From a virus, in the IMG/VR virus record IMGVR_UViG_3300025889_001006, positions 1 to 22,963 of that record: a stretch of DNA of 22,963 nucleotides, one strand, 5' to 3'. Positions 15,412 to 22,963 of this stretch are shown piece after piece (position 1 is the stretch's first letter; each line of letters begins with the position of its first letter). A model generated the notes under the pieces. That model saw only the letters and a list, made by a program, of their open reading frames with translations, did not search any database and was not told the DNA's origin. The translations under genes and the position numbers were made by a program.

Positions 15412-17321
15412 TGGCCGCGACAGTTACCAACGCACTGACCTCAGTCTCACTAGTCAACGACAACACGGGATTTACCGTTTGGAAACGAGACGGCACAGGC
15501 GGCACGCCAAGCGCGATTTCGGAAACTGACGTTTATTTGCAGGGCACGGGCGCCTGCTCTATCAAGGTTTCAAACCAAGGCATTGTTTTAGCCTATGGCA
15601 CAGGCGGTTTAAATCTGTCAGCCACGGGCACGCACGTCTACATTTGGGTGAATATGTTGGCCGGCGGCCTGATGGCGACTCGGGCAAACAATGGGCTGTG
15701 TGTATGCCTGTCCAGCGACGCGACCCTTAGTTCCGGGAGTAACTATTCCTTCTGGGCAGTTGACGGAAGCGACACCTACCCCGGTGGTTGGGTTCGCTAT
15801 GTCATCGACGTTTCTAAGACGCGAACGACGGGCGCGGGTACGTTAAATTTAAGCTCCGTGCAGCACATTGGGATGTACTGCGACACGCGTCCGAATGTCG
15901 CCAAGTTCGACAATCTGGTAATCGACCGCATTGACTACACTACTCATGGCACTGGATTGCGTGTTTATGGGACGTCAACGACAGACGCAACATGGGCGGA
16001 CATTCTTGCCGCTGACGAAGGAACGATTGGCAACAAGTACGGTGTCGTGACCAGTAAAGAAGGCATTATCTACGTCCGGGGAACAATTGAACTTGGCGAT
16101 GATGTTGGTACAAACGCCGCAACCCTGACCGACACAGACTCTATTGTCGTATTTGAAAGCCCCCAATACTACAACGGTACTAGCGTTGTTGACGCTGTAT
16201 CGACGTCATTCCAGCAGTTTAAGGTTGTCGGGAACGGGACTGGCGCAACCAGTGTTACCTTTGGGGCCAAGGTTGGCAGCGGCGACACGGCATCTGGCCG
16301 AAACGGCGTTACGTTTGTTCAGTCTGGCGCCCCGGTTACAATCGACTTTGATGACGGAAACGCCAACACTGTTCTTGTTTATGGTTCGTCTTTTCAAGGA
16401 ATTAGCGGTGGGTTGAGCTGGGGCACAAACACTAATCATGAATCTATCGGTAACAGCTTTTCGGGCTGTACAACGTTTGACCCTGTAGGCGGGATTGTCA
16501 TCCGTGATTGTAGTTTTATCGGTGTTTACGATGACGGCACAGCAGACGCCAGTACGCGCGCGGCGCTTCTGTGGAACTCGTCAATGGATATTAAAAATTC
16601 TAATTTTATTGCGAATAGCCACAGCAGTTCAGACGTAGCTTATGGCGTGGAACATGACGCTATTGATAGCGTGGCTTTTGGAACAGTTACCACGGCAGAT
16701 GCAACTGGCACGACGCTGATTGATTCAGCCGCGTCGTTTTTATCTACCGTAGCAGTAAATGATTACGTTTATAACGAAACAGATAGCTCATACGGACAAG
16801 TATCGTCTGTTGACTCAAATACACAAGTCACATTAAGCGCGCTGACTGGCGGCACAGATAACGATTTTGACATCAGCGACGCCTATTCGATTAGTCCCGC
16901 AGTGACTTATGACGGGCTAACTTTTAGCTCAAATGAGAAGGATGTGTACAACAGCACGACAGATGCGCTGTTTGTTTCTAAGTCAAATGGCAGCAATCCA
17001 GCCACAAATGACGGCATTGTCCAGTTTTTGGGCGCTGTGACAGTGACAATTACTGTTCTAGATGTTAACAACAGTCCAGTTCAGAACGCTCAGACAACTG
17101 TAAGGTTATCAAGCGATAACAGCAGCATATTAAACACAGACACAAACGCTTCTGGTGTAGCAAGCACAAGTTATACCGGGGCGACGCCTGCGACGGTCTT
17201 AATTAAAGTGCGTAAGTCGTCCCCAGGCGATACTAGATATCAGAACTACTCAACCACTGGTACAATTGGCACTGGTGGACTCGACGTTACAGTCGTCCTT
17301 GTTGAAGATGGAGTATTGTAA
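15411..17321 (+). CDS. Tail fibre/spike-like modular beta protein (636 aa)
   Basis: The 636-residue product is rich in Gly, Ser, Thr, Asn and Asp, as in exported fibre and spike proteins. Four parts are visible: a jelly-roll-like N-terminal region (about 1-175, ending FDNLVIDRIDY); a repetitive parallel-beta-like region (about 180-415, with GNSFSGCTTF and IRDCSFIGV rungs); a module at 422-494 (TLIDSAASF, NDYVYNETDSSYGQV, DSNTQVTLS) that recurs in the next two large proteins; and a C-terminal Ig/CarboxypepD-regulatory-like domain (about 545-636, with VLDVNNSPVQNAQTTVRL and TDTNASGVAS). The fold and cell-surface binding are inferred from composition. A good ribosome binding site (GAGGAAG) precedes the ATG. 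Confidence 0.7.
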   Translation: MAATVTNALTSVSLVNDNTGFTVWKRDGTGGTPSAISETDVYLQGTGACSIKVSNQGIVLAYGTGGLNLSATGTHVYIWVNMLAGGLMATRANNGLCVCLSSDATLSSGSNYSFWAVDGSDTYPGGWVRYVIDVSKTRTTGAGTLNLSSVQHIGMYCDTRPNVAKFDNLVIDRIDYTTHGTGLRVYGTSTTDATWADILAADEGTIGNKYGVVTSKEGIIYVRGTIELGDDVGTNAATLTDTDSIVVFESPQYYNGTSVVDAVSTSFQQFKVVGNGTGATSVTFGAKVGSGDTASGRNGVTFVQSGAPVTIDFDDGNANTVLVYGSSFQGISGGLSWGTNTNHESIGNSFSGCTTFDPVGGIVIRDCSFIGVYDDGTADASTRAALLWNSSMDIKNSNFIANSHSSSDVAYGVEHDAIDSVAFGTVTTADATGTTLIDSAASFLSTVAVNDYVYNETDSSYGQVSSVDSNTQVTLSALTGGTDNDFDISDAYSISPAVTYDGLTFSSNEKDVYNSTTDALFVSKSNGSNPATNDGIVQFLGAVTVTITVLDVNNSPVQNAQTTVRLSSDNSSILNTDTNASGVASTSYTGATPATVLIKVRKSSPGDTRYQNYSTTGTIGTGGLDVTVVLVEDGVL

Positions 17322-19828
17322 TGGCAGACACAATTCTTAGCGGCGACGTCACGATTGCCTATCTGGACGAAAGTCGGCAAAAACGTATTTACTGGTCAGG
17401 CGGCGCGTCCACCACCTATACCATGAATCAGCTTTATTCGGCGCTCATGGACCACTTTGATGAGCCGCTGAGGATGGATAACCCGTCCCCAATGTCTGCT
17501 CAGACGCCCGTGGAATATACCACTGGCCTGATTGACACTGGCGACGCTGAGCCGTGGTATATCACCTACGACCTGATGGAACACATGACCGGCGGCGCTT
17601 TGCGTACTTCCGGCTGGACACGTACTGTAACGTCAGCCACGGGCGTGGTAGTCGTGCCTGTAACGTCAGGAACCAGCACGATTGTCGCTGCAGATGCCGG
17701 CAACACCATTAGTCACAGCGACGGCGACGCAGGCACGCTGCTTGAAGTTATTTCTGACGGTGGGGCGACCGACTATCTGGTTATACGCCCTAACAGCAGC
17801 GCAGCAGCAAATAATTTTGACTCGACTTCTGGGACGCTGACCGAGGCCGGCACGTCACATACAGCCACGCAGACCGCCGCCTCCACAACGGGCGAGCAGA
17901 TTTGGGCGAACCTTTATTCTATCGGCACGATTGAGGACGACACTCATATCTATTTGTATCAGGGTGATGCTGCCGACAACAGCAAGGCGCATTTTTACAG
18001 CGTCAACGATAATACCCAGGATTACTGGGGTGACGGCCAGATTGACGTCTGCGTTCCAATTCGTGACTGGAAGTCGGCCAGTAACCCGCTTATTGATGGG
18101 GGCTACCTGACGGCGTTTGCGCGCAAAGCGACGACGGAATACTCGTTCTTCGAGACAGCGACCTCGACTACTTCTGGCGGTCGCAACCCTATTCCGCTCG
18201 GCACCAAGGCCGACCTGAATAACACGACAGGGAACAAGTCCATTACGACCACAGCGGTTGGCACTGACGACTTTTCGGTTGGAGATGAAATTGAAGGCGC
18301 CACCTCTGGCGCGCGCGGAATTATCACCCTGATTACCGGGTCTAGCCCAACCTACACGTTTCATTATTATCTAGTAGGCGACCCGCTAACTGATTTTCAG
18401 ACTGCGGCAGAAACCATCACTAATAACGATGCAACTGGCTCCGCAACGAAGGACGGCTCTGCTCCGTCAAATCAAGGTCCGGCATTAGCGACTTGGTTCA
18501 CGAACAATGCGTTCCCGTCCATATCGTTTACGGCTCAAGCATTTGACGTTGATGATGACGGCACTGACGAATACTACGGTATTGACATCGACTGTAATTC
18601 AAACCCGCTGTCTGAGGTCTATGAGTGGCTGAAATTCATCACTCGGCGAGGGGAGACCAGCACCACTAACTCTGATGGTATCGAGGGCGAGCAGTATATC
18701 GGCGGCACGGTATATCTGGCGTTCTCAGGTTCTGTTACTGGGACAGTGGCTGAGGGAGCTGACGTTACGCAGGCAACCACGGGCGCGGTGGGGACAATCA
18801 TTTCCTACGACGCGACCAATAAAATCCTGCTTCTCAGAAGCACCCGAGGAACCTTCAATACCACTAATGTCATTACAGATAATGACAATGGCGGCACGTT
18901 CACGCCAAACACTGCAGCAGTCGCATTCGCGCCTAACGCAGTGTCACCGTTTGGAACCTATGCTGGTGGAACGTTCTTTGGTGCTAGGGGTGTTTTGCTG
19001 TCTAACTGGGTGGCTGCGGATGAAAACTCATTCCAGCTTACCCCGATTCCTGGCGGCACCAAGCAACGGCCCACAGCTATTACGCTGACAGTCTCCAACC
19101 TTGTCGGCACCAGCGAAGCGACATCGACTGATGACCGGGTGGCTATCTTCCGTCTGACTGGCCCTGGCGGAGACATCGACAAGACTGAATACTCGGCGGC
19201 GGGCGGCGAGGCTATTGGCGATGCGACGCTGACTGTGGATACGACAATTGCTCAGGATGTTCCAGGCAAAACCACAGGTGGCGTTCTGCGTATTCGCGAT
19301 AACAGCAGCAATAATCAAGACTATCGACTGCGTTATAGCAGTTGGTCCGGCTCTGTGTTTACGCTGGCGAACACGACAGGCACGGCTACGGCAGGGACTA
19401 ACACCACGACTCTTATTGACTCAGGTGCTTCGTTTTTGACCACGGCAAAGCGCGGAGACCTTGTTTATAACACGACAGGCGGCGGCGCTGGTCGGGGTTA
19501 CGCTTATGTCGAAACGGTTGATTCAGACACCCAGCTTACATTGGCGACTGCTATTACAGGTCAGGTATCAACTGACACTTATGAGCTGAACTGCATCCCA
19601 GTGGCAATCAATACTTTGGATGATGTATATGTGCCGCTTCTGGACCAGTACGCAACAGCTTCTACAGCATCGGTTAGCTTGATTTATAGCAGTCCGATTT
19701 TCTTTAGGGTTGTCGCGCGTAACTCGGCGAATGCGACTAAAATCATTCCGTTCACGACGGATGACACGACTAGCGGAACTGACAGGAGTAACTCGGTTGT
19801 CAGAAACACCGACACAATCGTCACGTAG
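17321..19828 (+). CDS. Large beta-rich virion/tail protein (835 aa)
   Basis: The 835-residue product starts MADTILSGDVTIAYLDESRQ, then has a short helical segment (MNQLYSALMDHFDEP) before a long Thr/Gly/Asp-rich beta region. I recognise it as resembling uncharacterised proteins in other short-tailed phages but know no function. Modules visible: about 307-379 (VGDEIEGATSGARGIITLI), about 475-530 (GADVTQATTGAVGTIISYD) and 682-757 (TLIDSGASFL, RGDLVYNTTGG, VDSDTQLTLA), the last clearly related to modules in the flanking genes. The sequence DVDDDGTDEYYGID is Asp-rich and could bind calcium. The start overlaps the previous stop (TAATG) with GGAG just upstream. It is probably a fibre or baseplate part. 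Confidence 0.68.
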   Translation: MADTILSGDVTIAYLDESRQKRIYWSGGASTTYTMNQLYSALMDHFDEPLRMDNPSPMSAQTPVEYTTGLIDTGDAEPWYITYDLMEHMTGGALRTSGWTRTVTSATGVVVVPVTSGTSTIVAADAGNTISHSDGDAGTLLEVISDGGATDYLVIRPNSSAAANNFDSTSGTLTEAGTSHTATQTAASTTGEQIWANLYSIGTIEDDTHIYLYQGDAADNSKAHFYSVNDNTQDYWGDGQIDVCVPIRDWKSASNPLIDGGYLTAFARKATTEYSFFETATSTTSGGRNPIPLGTKADLNNTTGNKSITTTAVGTDDFSVGDEIEGATSGARGIITLITGSSPTYTFHYYLVGDPLTDFQTAAETITNNDATGSATKDGSAPSNQGPALATWFTNNAFPSISFTAQAFDVDDDGTDEYYGIDIDCNSNPLSEVYEWLKFITRRGETSTTNSDGIEGEQYIGGTVYLAFSGSVTGTVAEGADVTQATTGAVGTIISYDATNKILLLRSTRGTFNTTNVITDNDNGGTFTPNTAAVAFAPNAVSPFGTYAGGTFFGARGVLLSNWVAADENSFQLTPIPGGTKQRPTAITLTVSNLVGTSEATSTDDRVAIFRLTGPGGDIDKTEYSAAGGEAIGDATLTVDTTIAQDVPGKTTGGVLRIRDNSSNNQDYRLRYSSWSGSVFTLANTTGTATAGTNTTTLIDSGASFLTTAKRGDLVYNTTGGGAGRGYAYVETVDSDTQLTLATAITGQVSTDTYELNCIPVAINTLDDVYVPLLDQYATASTASVSLIYSSPIFFRVVARNSANATKIIPFTTDDTTSGTDRSNSVVRNTDTIVT
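19784..19788 (+). promoter_or_regulatory. Ribosome binding site selecting a TTG start
   Basis: AGGAG lies eight bases before TTG 19797, inside the end of the 835-residue gene. The nearest in-frame ATG (19845) has no ribosome binding site, so this TTG is the better start for the small coiled-coil gene. Confidence 0.6.
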
Positions 19829-19982
19829 CTATGACATCGATGCCATGCGGGCGGCTATTAAAAAATGTGATGAAAATATCCGCACGTTTGAGCAGGCCAT
19901 TGAGATGGAGCAGGCGACCAAACGTGACTATGCGCGCATTGTTAGAGAGCTAGAGGCTAAGTCTGATGGCGCTAACAGTTGA
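19797..19982 (+). CDS. Small coiled-coil protein with TTG start
   Basis: The 61-residue product overlaps the end of the 835-residue gene by 32 bases and the start of the 849-residue gene by 17. After a short Ser/Thr-rich start it reads SYDIDAMRAAIKKCDENIRT and continues as one helix with heptad-like spacing (FEQAIEMEQATKRDYARIVRE). Small helical proteins of this kind recur in phage structural regions and resemble head-tail joining or assembly-chaperone proteins in size, but I cannot assign a family. The TTG at 19797 is chosen because AGGAG precedes it at a good distance; using ATG 19845 would give 45 residues and cut off the protein-like SYDIDA. Translation is probably coupled with both neighbours. 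Confidence 0.6.
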   Translation: MSETPTQSSRSYDIDAMRAAIKKCDENIRTFEQAIEMEQATKRDYARIVRELEAKSDGANS

Positions 19983-22515
19983 TGCTGAGCGTTCGCCACG
20001 ACTGATATTTATTGATTCGGCCACCGATGAGATAACCGTTCAGGAACTGGTGGACCAGCTTCGCGACTGGGAAGATGACCCATCAGGGGGCATGGTCTAC
20101 CCGTTTATTGTTGCCGCTGCCGGGAAAGAAGATCTTGGCGGCGGCGTCAAGGTTGGTATTACTGCTACGCTTCAGAATGCCCAGATAGCGTTTGAGCCAA
20201 GCCCAACGACAACCTCAGATGGTTCGGCTACGTCTAACTCTTTAGACGGCCAAACACTTACTGACACCAGTGCGACATTTCAGACGGACGGCGTGACGCA
20301 AGGCGCTAATGTCACCAATGTTACTACAGGGTCGTTTGGGACAGTGCTGTCAATTGACAGCGAAACTCAGCTAACTATCCTCACGCTGAACGGTGGGACA
20401 AGACAAGACTGGCAAATAGGCGACTTGTACTACGTTCACAATGTCGTGCAAAAGAATCTTAGCGGTGGCAATCTGGTTGCTGTTGATTCTGTCGGTGCTG
20501 AGCTTGACCCGATTTATCCTACGGCGTTTACTCAGGTTGTTCGAGTTAGCTCGTCTTCTGCAACTTTAAGTAATCAGTTTGCTTTGGAGTTTGCTACTTA
20601 CGAAGGAGCTGTCTGGGTTAACCCGTCTAGTTCATATACAGGAACATTGTATCCTGTTGGAACGCTTATTAATCCAGTTAACAATTTTGCTGATGCTTTA
20701 GCTATTGCGAACGAGCGTGGCCTTTCTGAATTCAAAATTCTTGAGGCTGCGACTTTGCCAAGTACAGGCAACTTCAGCGGCAAAAAGTTTAGCGGAGCTG
20801 TTGGCGCAGTCCCGTTTACGATATCGGCTGGCGCAACTGTAGATAATTGCAACTATGAAGTCTTGCAGCTTAGCGGCCCGTTGGGAGGAAAAAGTCTCAT
20901 TAGGGATGCCGCTGTTGTCAGCGTGACAAATTTTAACGGCATCATGGAGAACAGTGTAATTATAGGTTCCGTCGCTATGTCGGGGTCTGCTGATTGTATT
21001 TTTATTAATTGCTACTCAAGTGTTGATATCGTGGCTCCGCCAAGCATTGACTTAGGCGGTGCATCTGGGCCAAGCACAGTTTTCCGTGGCTACATTGGCG
21101 ACGTTGAGTTTACTAATTTAAATAACGCCAGCGCTAAAATTTCGATGGACTTACTTAGCGGTAGTGTAGAAGTAAGTTCTACAGTTACTGCTGGCACAAT
21201 TGTTATTCGTGGCAGTGGCACAATAGTTAATAATGCCACTGCAGGCGTCGTGCAAGACAGTTTGTTGCAGGTTGAGGACGTCCAGTTTGGGTCATATGAT
21301 GAAGGCAGCGTCTGGATTGACCCGACTTCTGGTAACTCTGGAACAAAGTACCCCGTTGGCACGACGCGCTCTCCTGTTGATAACGACTCAGACGCCCAAT
21401 TAATCGCTGACGCGCGCGGCTTATACAACTTAACTATTCGAGGAAATACGACGTTTACCGGGACTCATAGCGGCATGAAATTTCTTGGCCGCAGTCCAAG
21501 AACAACACAGCTTACTATTGACGCCGCTGCAACACTTTCTGGGTGTGAATTTGAAGGTTTGCTACTTAGCGGAGACTTGGGTGCCAATGGTTCTGCCTAT
21601 TACACGCGAGTTGCCTTAAAAAATGTCACGGGCATTTTTGGGCACTTAGAAGCATGCGTGTTGCGTGAAGGCACTAATACGCTTTCAACGCCAAGCGGAT
21701 TCGTCATGCTTAATAAGTGTGCGGCTGTCAGTGCGGTAAACCCAGGAACAGATATTCCTATTTTGGATATGAACGGCAGTGGCCGAATGGCTGCTCGTTC
21801 GCTTGATGGTGAAATGATTATTCAGAATAAGTCTTCAGGCGGAGACTGCTCGCTTCACCTTCAAGGCTGCGTTATTACGCTAGACTCTACCATTACGTCA
21901 GGCACATGGCGGTTCCATGGCGTCGGCACGGTCATTGATAATTCAGTTGGTGCTACCGTAATCACAACGGACTTGGTGGCACCTCTATCTGTGGCTGACG
22001 CTGTGTGGGATGAGACAGTCAGTCAAACAGAACATAACGGCGCGCAGTCCGCTGGTCGTCAACTACGCCAAGCCGGAACCATCGTCGCTGCAGACGGAGA
22101 GGTCAATGACGGGTCTCCAGGGGCTTCTACTTTCATAACTAACCTTACTGAAACAACTGACGACTTTTACGTTGACCAGACCATCATATTTACGGGCGGT
22201 GCTCTGGAAGGTCAGGCGCGCATTATTACTGGGTACAACGGCACGACTAAAGCTATTACTGTCGAAGAGCCGTTCTCTTTTGCGCCGGCAAACACAGACG
22301 ACTTTGACATTACGGCACAGCATGTTCATCCCGTTAGTCAAATTGCTGATGCGGTTGGGGATAATACAAAGATAGTTGATATTTTTCGTCGGCTTGACTT
22401 GGATGTTGCTGTGCCAAACACACATAAAAATGACAATTCTGAAATTACCAATTCGGAATTTAATTTGACAACTAGCGATAACGGGGACGGCACTTATACG
22501 GTTCAAAGGTCTTAA
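19966..22515 (+). CDS. Tail fibre/spike-like protein with tandem internal duplication (849 aa)
   Basis: The 849-residue product has an N-terminal domain (1-80) with VDAERSPRLIFIDSATDEIT and a helix VQELVDQLRDWED, a pattern seen in phage neck/tail proteins. A shared module follows at 86-159 (LTDTSATF, DSETQLTIL, IGDLYYVHN). Two tandem copies of a beta-helix-like domain occupy 213-435 and 446-670: each opens EGxVWxxP, then TxYPVGT, and later SGxLG and GTxxNxxxG. Next comes VADAVWDETVSQTEHNGAQSAG, a phage tail motif recalled from many genomes, then a second module (705-782) and a C-terminal segment ending DNGDGTYTVQRS. Cell-surface binding is inferred. No active-site residues of a depolymerase can be assigned. 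Confidence 0.72.
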   Translation: MALTVDAERSPRLIFIDSATDEITVQELVDQLRDWEDDPSGGMVYPFIVAAAGKEDLGGGVKVGITATLQNAQIAFEPSPTTTSDGSATSNSLDGQTLTDTSATFQTDGVTQGANVTNVTTGSFGTVLSIDSETQLTILTLNGGTRQDWQIGDLYYVHNVVQKNLSGGNLVAVDSVGAELDPIYPTAFTQVVRVSSSSATLSNQFALEFATYEGAVWVNPSSSYTGTLYPVGTLINPVNNFADALAIANERGLSEFKILEAATLPSTGNFSGKKFSGAVGAVPFTISAGATVDNCNYEVLQLSGPLGGKSLIRDAAVVSVTNFNGIMENSVIIGSVAMSGSADCIFINCYSSVDIVAPPSIDLGGASGPSTVFRGYIGDVEFTNLNNASAKISMDLLSGSVEVSSTVTAGTIVIRGSGTIVNNATAGVVQDSLLQVEDVQFGSYDEGSVWIDPTSGNSGTKYPVGTTRSPVDNDSDAQLIADARGLYNLTIRGNTTFTGTHSGMKFLGRSPRTTQLTIDAAATLSGCEFEGLLLSGDLGANGSAYYTRVALKNVTGIFGHLEACVLREGTNTLSTPSGFVMLNKCAAVSAVNPGTDIPILDMNGSGRMAARSLDGEMIIQNKSSGGDCSLHLQGCVITLDSTITSGTWRFHGVGTVIDNSVGATVITTDLVAPLSVADAVWDETVSQTEHNGAQSAGRQLRQAGTIVAADGEVNDGSPGASTFITNLTETTDDFYVDQTIIFTGGALEGQARIITGYNGTTKAITVEEPFSFAPANTDDFDITAQHVHPVSQIADAVGDNTKIVDIFRRLDLDVAVPNTHKNDNSEITNSEFNLTTSDNGDGTYTVQRS
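20602..21975 (+). repeat. Tandem duplication of a ~225-residue domain within the 849-aa gene
   Basis: Copy 1 (20602-21270) and copy 2 (21301-21975) start 699 bases apart and align along their whole length at protein level: EGAVWVNP/EGSVWIDP, TLYPVGT/TKYPVGT, LLQLSG-like steps, SGPLGG/SGDLGA, and GSGTIVNNATAG/GVGTVIDNSVGA. The DNA copies have diverged, so the duplication is old. Confidence 0.8.
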
Positions 22516-22545
22516 CCGGCGTTTATAAAAAGCAAGAGGCGAGGC

Positions 22546-22963
22546 ATGAGCTGCATTACGGTATTAGTTCTGAAGGAAGGGACCAACGAAGTCATTGGAT
22601 ACCAGTCCGGCGGCGTAGCCACACCCCCTGACGGGAACGGTAAGCGTTATGTCGAGGTTACGGACGCTGAGTGCGCCCAGTGGCGCGCGGCAGCGCAGGT
22701 GGCGTCCTCAGCACGGCACGGCAAGCGGACTATCTGGGACGACGGTTCCCGGACGGTCGGACAGCCCGCAGACGAGCGTGAGGAGTTCAGCGTCGAAGTG
22801 GAAGGCGGTATTATCGACCTTTCCGCGAATTCCCCTGTCAGGCTGAACGTCACATGCGTCTCGGACCCGTCTTACACGGGCCCGGTCGTGTTTGACTTGG
22901 ACTCCCGGCGCATACAGGTGCCCATGGTCAACGGGTCGGGGACTAAAGTCCTGTCTGCCCCCA
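22546..22963 (+). CDS. Unidentified phage protein, 3' end outside window
   Basis: The frame opens at ATG 22546 and runs without a stop to the right edge, giving 139 residues. It begins MSCITVLVLKEGTNEVIGYQ, and its middle is polar with an Ala-rich helix (ECAQWRAAAQVASSARHG). The last third is beta-like, with VEVEGGIIDLSANSPVRLNV. I recognise no family. GAGGCGAGGC just upstream supplies the ribosome binding site, and 30 bases separate it from the preceding fibre gene. Its base composition is strongly GC-rich (43 of 60 bases at 22681-22740), unlike the fibre genes before it but like the terminase end of the window. It may belong to the tail or to a following functional block. Confidence 0.65.
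   Translation, partial: MSCITVLVLKEGTNEVIGYQSGGVATPPDGNGKRYVEVTDAECAQWRAAAQVASSARHGKRTIWDDGSRTVGQPADEREEFSVEVEGGIIDLSANSPVRLNVTCVSDPSYTGPVVFDLDSRRIQVPMVNGSGTKVLSAP

Noticed and set aside
19815-19850. Programmed +1 frameshift joining the 835-residue protein to the small coiled-coil frame
   Set aside because: Skipping one base at the TAG stop would continue in SYDIDAM, but a TTG start with a well-placed AGGAG explains the downstream frame without a shift.
15411-22963. A diversity-generating retroelement (Mtd variable region, template repeat, reverse transcriptase) as in BPP-1
   Set aside because: The head genes resemble BPP-1, so I looked for it. No reverse-transcriptase YxDD-type frame and no template/variable repeat pair were seen; it could still lie beyond the right edge.

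Overview
The window is a stretch of the late (virion) gene block of a tailed dsDNA phage or prophage with a short-tail (podovirus-like) layout. All convincing genes lie on the + strand, are packed almost end to end, and often share start/stop overlaps (ATGA, GTGA, TGATG, TAATG). Several products resemble the virion proteins of Bordetella phage BPP-1 (the Bbp series) and Salmonella phage epsilon15. Shine-Dalgarno sites are frequent and fit a proteobacterial host, but nothing here names the host. No integrase, replication, repressor, tRNA, CRISPR or insertion-sequence genes are visible.

Layout. Packaging and head (1-6408): the C-terminal part of the large terminase, a small proline-rich protein, the portal, two small predicted membrane proteins, a Bbp19-like protein, a scaffold-like protein, the epsilon15-gp7/Bbp17-like major capsid protein and a Bbp16-like cement protein. 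A strong intrinsic terminator (6416-6443) closes this block. Connector and tail tube (6457-9922): a small acidic protein, an adaptor and an 838-residue nozzle protein with two FCCH-like inserts. Internal or ejected proteins (9915-15411): a T7 gp13-like protein, a gp14-like core protein, a 528-residue internal protein, a 785-residue polyvalent-type ejection protein and two small proteins. Tail fibre or spike region (15411-22963): three large beta-rich proteins of 636, 835 and 849 residues that share small modules, a 61-residue coiled-coil protein with a TTG start between the second and third, and a fourth gene cut by the right edge.

How they work together: terminase packages DNA through the portal into a shell built by scaffold, capsid and cement proteins. 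The adaptor and nozzle form the short tail, the internal proteins are probably ejected to bridge the envelope, and the fibre proteins probably bind the cell surface.

Non-coding signals worth a look: an 11-bp tandem repeat array containing a consensus DnaA-box 9-mer between terminase and portal; a perfect 18-bp palindrome that contains a parS-like core inside a small gene; very strong depletion of GATC (nine sites found by eye in 23 kb); two short duplications at gene junctions; and large swings in base composition. I did not find a clearly new multi-gene defence or enzymatic system. The most unusual material is these DNA motifs and the modular fibre proteins.
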